From an uncultured Lachnospiraceae bacterium (GTDB lineage Bacteria > Bacillota > Clostridia > Lachnospirales > Lachnospiraceae): 38,945 nucleotides of DNA. Position numbers and translations under genes: made by a program. Location of the stretch: contig CASEIR010000028.1 in the NCBI GenBank assembly GCA_949287925.1, positions 1 to 38,945 on the forward strand, given 5' to 3'. The notes beneath the pieces are model-generated. The model had not been told where the DNA came from and made no database searches. It saw only the letters and a program-made list of their open reading frames with translations. Numbering within the stretch: position 1 is the stretch's first letter; the number at the start of each line of letters is the position of its first letter. This document shows positions 38,915-38,945 of this stretch, one piece after another.

Positions 38915-38945
38915 ATGTCGAGTTTATCACACCCGAAATATCAGC
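38915..38945 (+). CDS. start of an unidentified gene, possibly a transposase, cut by the window edge
   Basis: AAAGGAG and an ATG at 38915 open a frame that encodes MSSLSHPKYQ before the window ends. Ten residues are too few for a family call. The inverted repeat that folds back onto the start is a layout used by several insertion sequences to stop transposase translation from outside transcripts, so a mobile-element origin is a reasonable guess only. Confidence 0.45.
   Translation, partial: MSSLSHPKYQ

Overview
The window looks like chromosomal DNA from an anaerobic, spore-former-related member of the Bacillota, most likely a Lachnospiraceae-type clostridium. The grounds are strong AGGAGG-type ribosome sites, extended -10 promoters, a HrcA-type CIRCE element, a PPi-type phosphofructokinase, rubredoxin, DUF4317 and UPF0178 proteins, and a mid-range base composition. 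No rRNA, tRNA or CRISPR array was recognised. Species-level placement cannot be made from the sequence alone.

Layout. 1-5304: the 3' part of a CorA metal transporter, then a same-strand run of housekeeping and envelope genes (UPF0178, zinc ribbon, SAM methyltransferase, DUF3592, TrmH-type RNA methyltransferase, GH25 lysozyme lipoprotein, SGNH hydrolase). 5383-9587: an unusual fusion of a NifX-like domain, a His/Cys-rich linker and an FKBP domain; ftsH behind a strong promoter and a CIRCE operator; a PPi-type phosphofructokinase. 9663-10959: two minus-strand membrane proteins, one with a promoter-plus-terminator leader in front of it. 11255-13357: polyphosphate kinase with a candidate PhoP box upstream.

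13440-23995 is the most interesting block: a co-directional accessory operon. It encodes an XRE regulator, a zinc-ribbon membrane protein, a HerA/DUF87-type ATPase with a C-terminal Cys/His cluster, a 575-residue coiled-coil protein with a membrane hairpin, a small zinc-ribbon protein, a small helical protein, a Ycf46-like AAA+ ATPase without protease, a 165-residue unknown, and two paralogous zinc-ribbon/one-membrane-segment proteins. Those two carry different outside domains, a C-type-lectin fold and a YARHG domain. A perfect 17-bp direct repeat brackets the block; its left copy covers the ppk stop codon. I read this as a horizontally acquired, membrane-linked two-ATPase system of unknown function. 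Defence or envelope surveillance is plausible but unproven.

24229-31000: an aminotransferase/Lrp pair (minus), a MATE exporter, a DUF4317 half-protein, an M18 aminopeptidase and an M24 peptidase. 30803-34533: a dicarboxylate/amino-acid symporter, then uridine phosphorylase and cytidine deaminase as a translationally coupled pyrimidine salvage pair, and a YdcF protein. 34579-38945: a UPF0210-like remnant, a small membrane protein, a Crp/Fnr regulator convergent with a 53-residue rubredoxin, a hybrid histidine kinase, and the first codons of an unidentified, probably mobile, gene at the right edge. A REP-like palindrome (GGGGGTC-A-GACCCCC) occurs four times (8286, 27552, 27593, 30788) and supplies stop codons or terminator arms to its neighbours.
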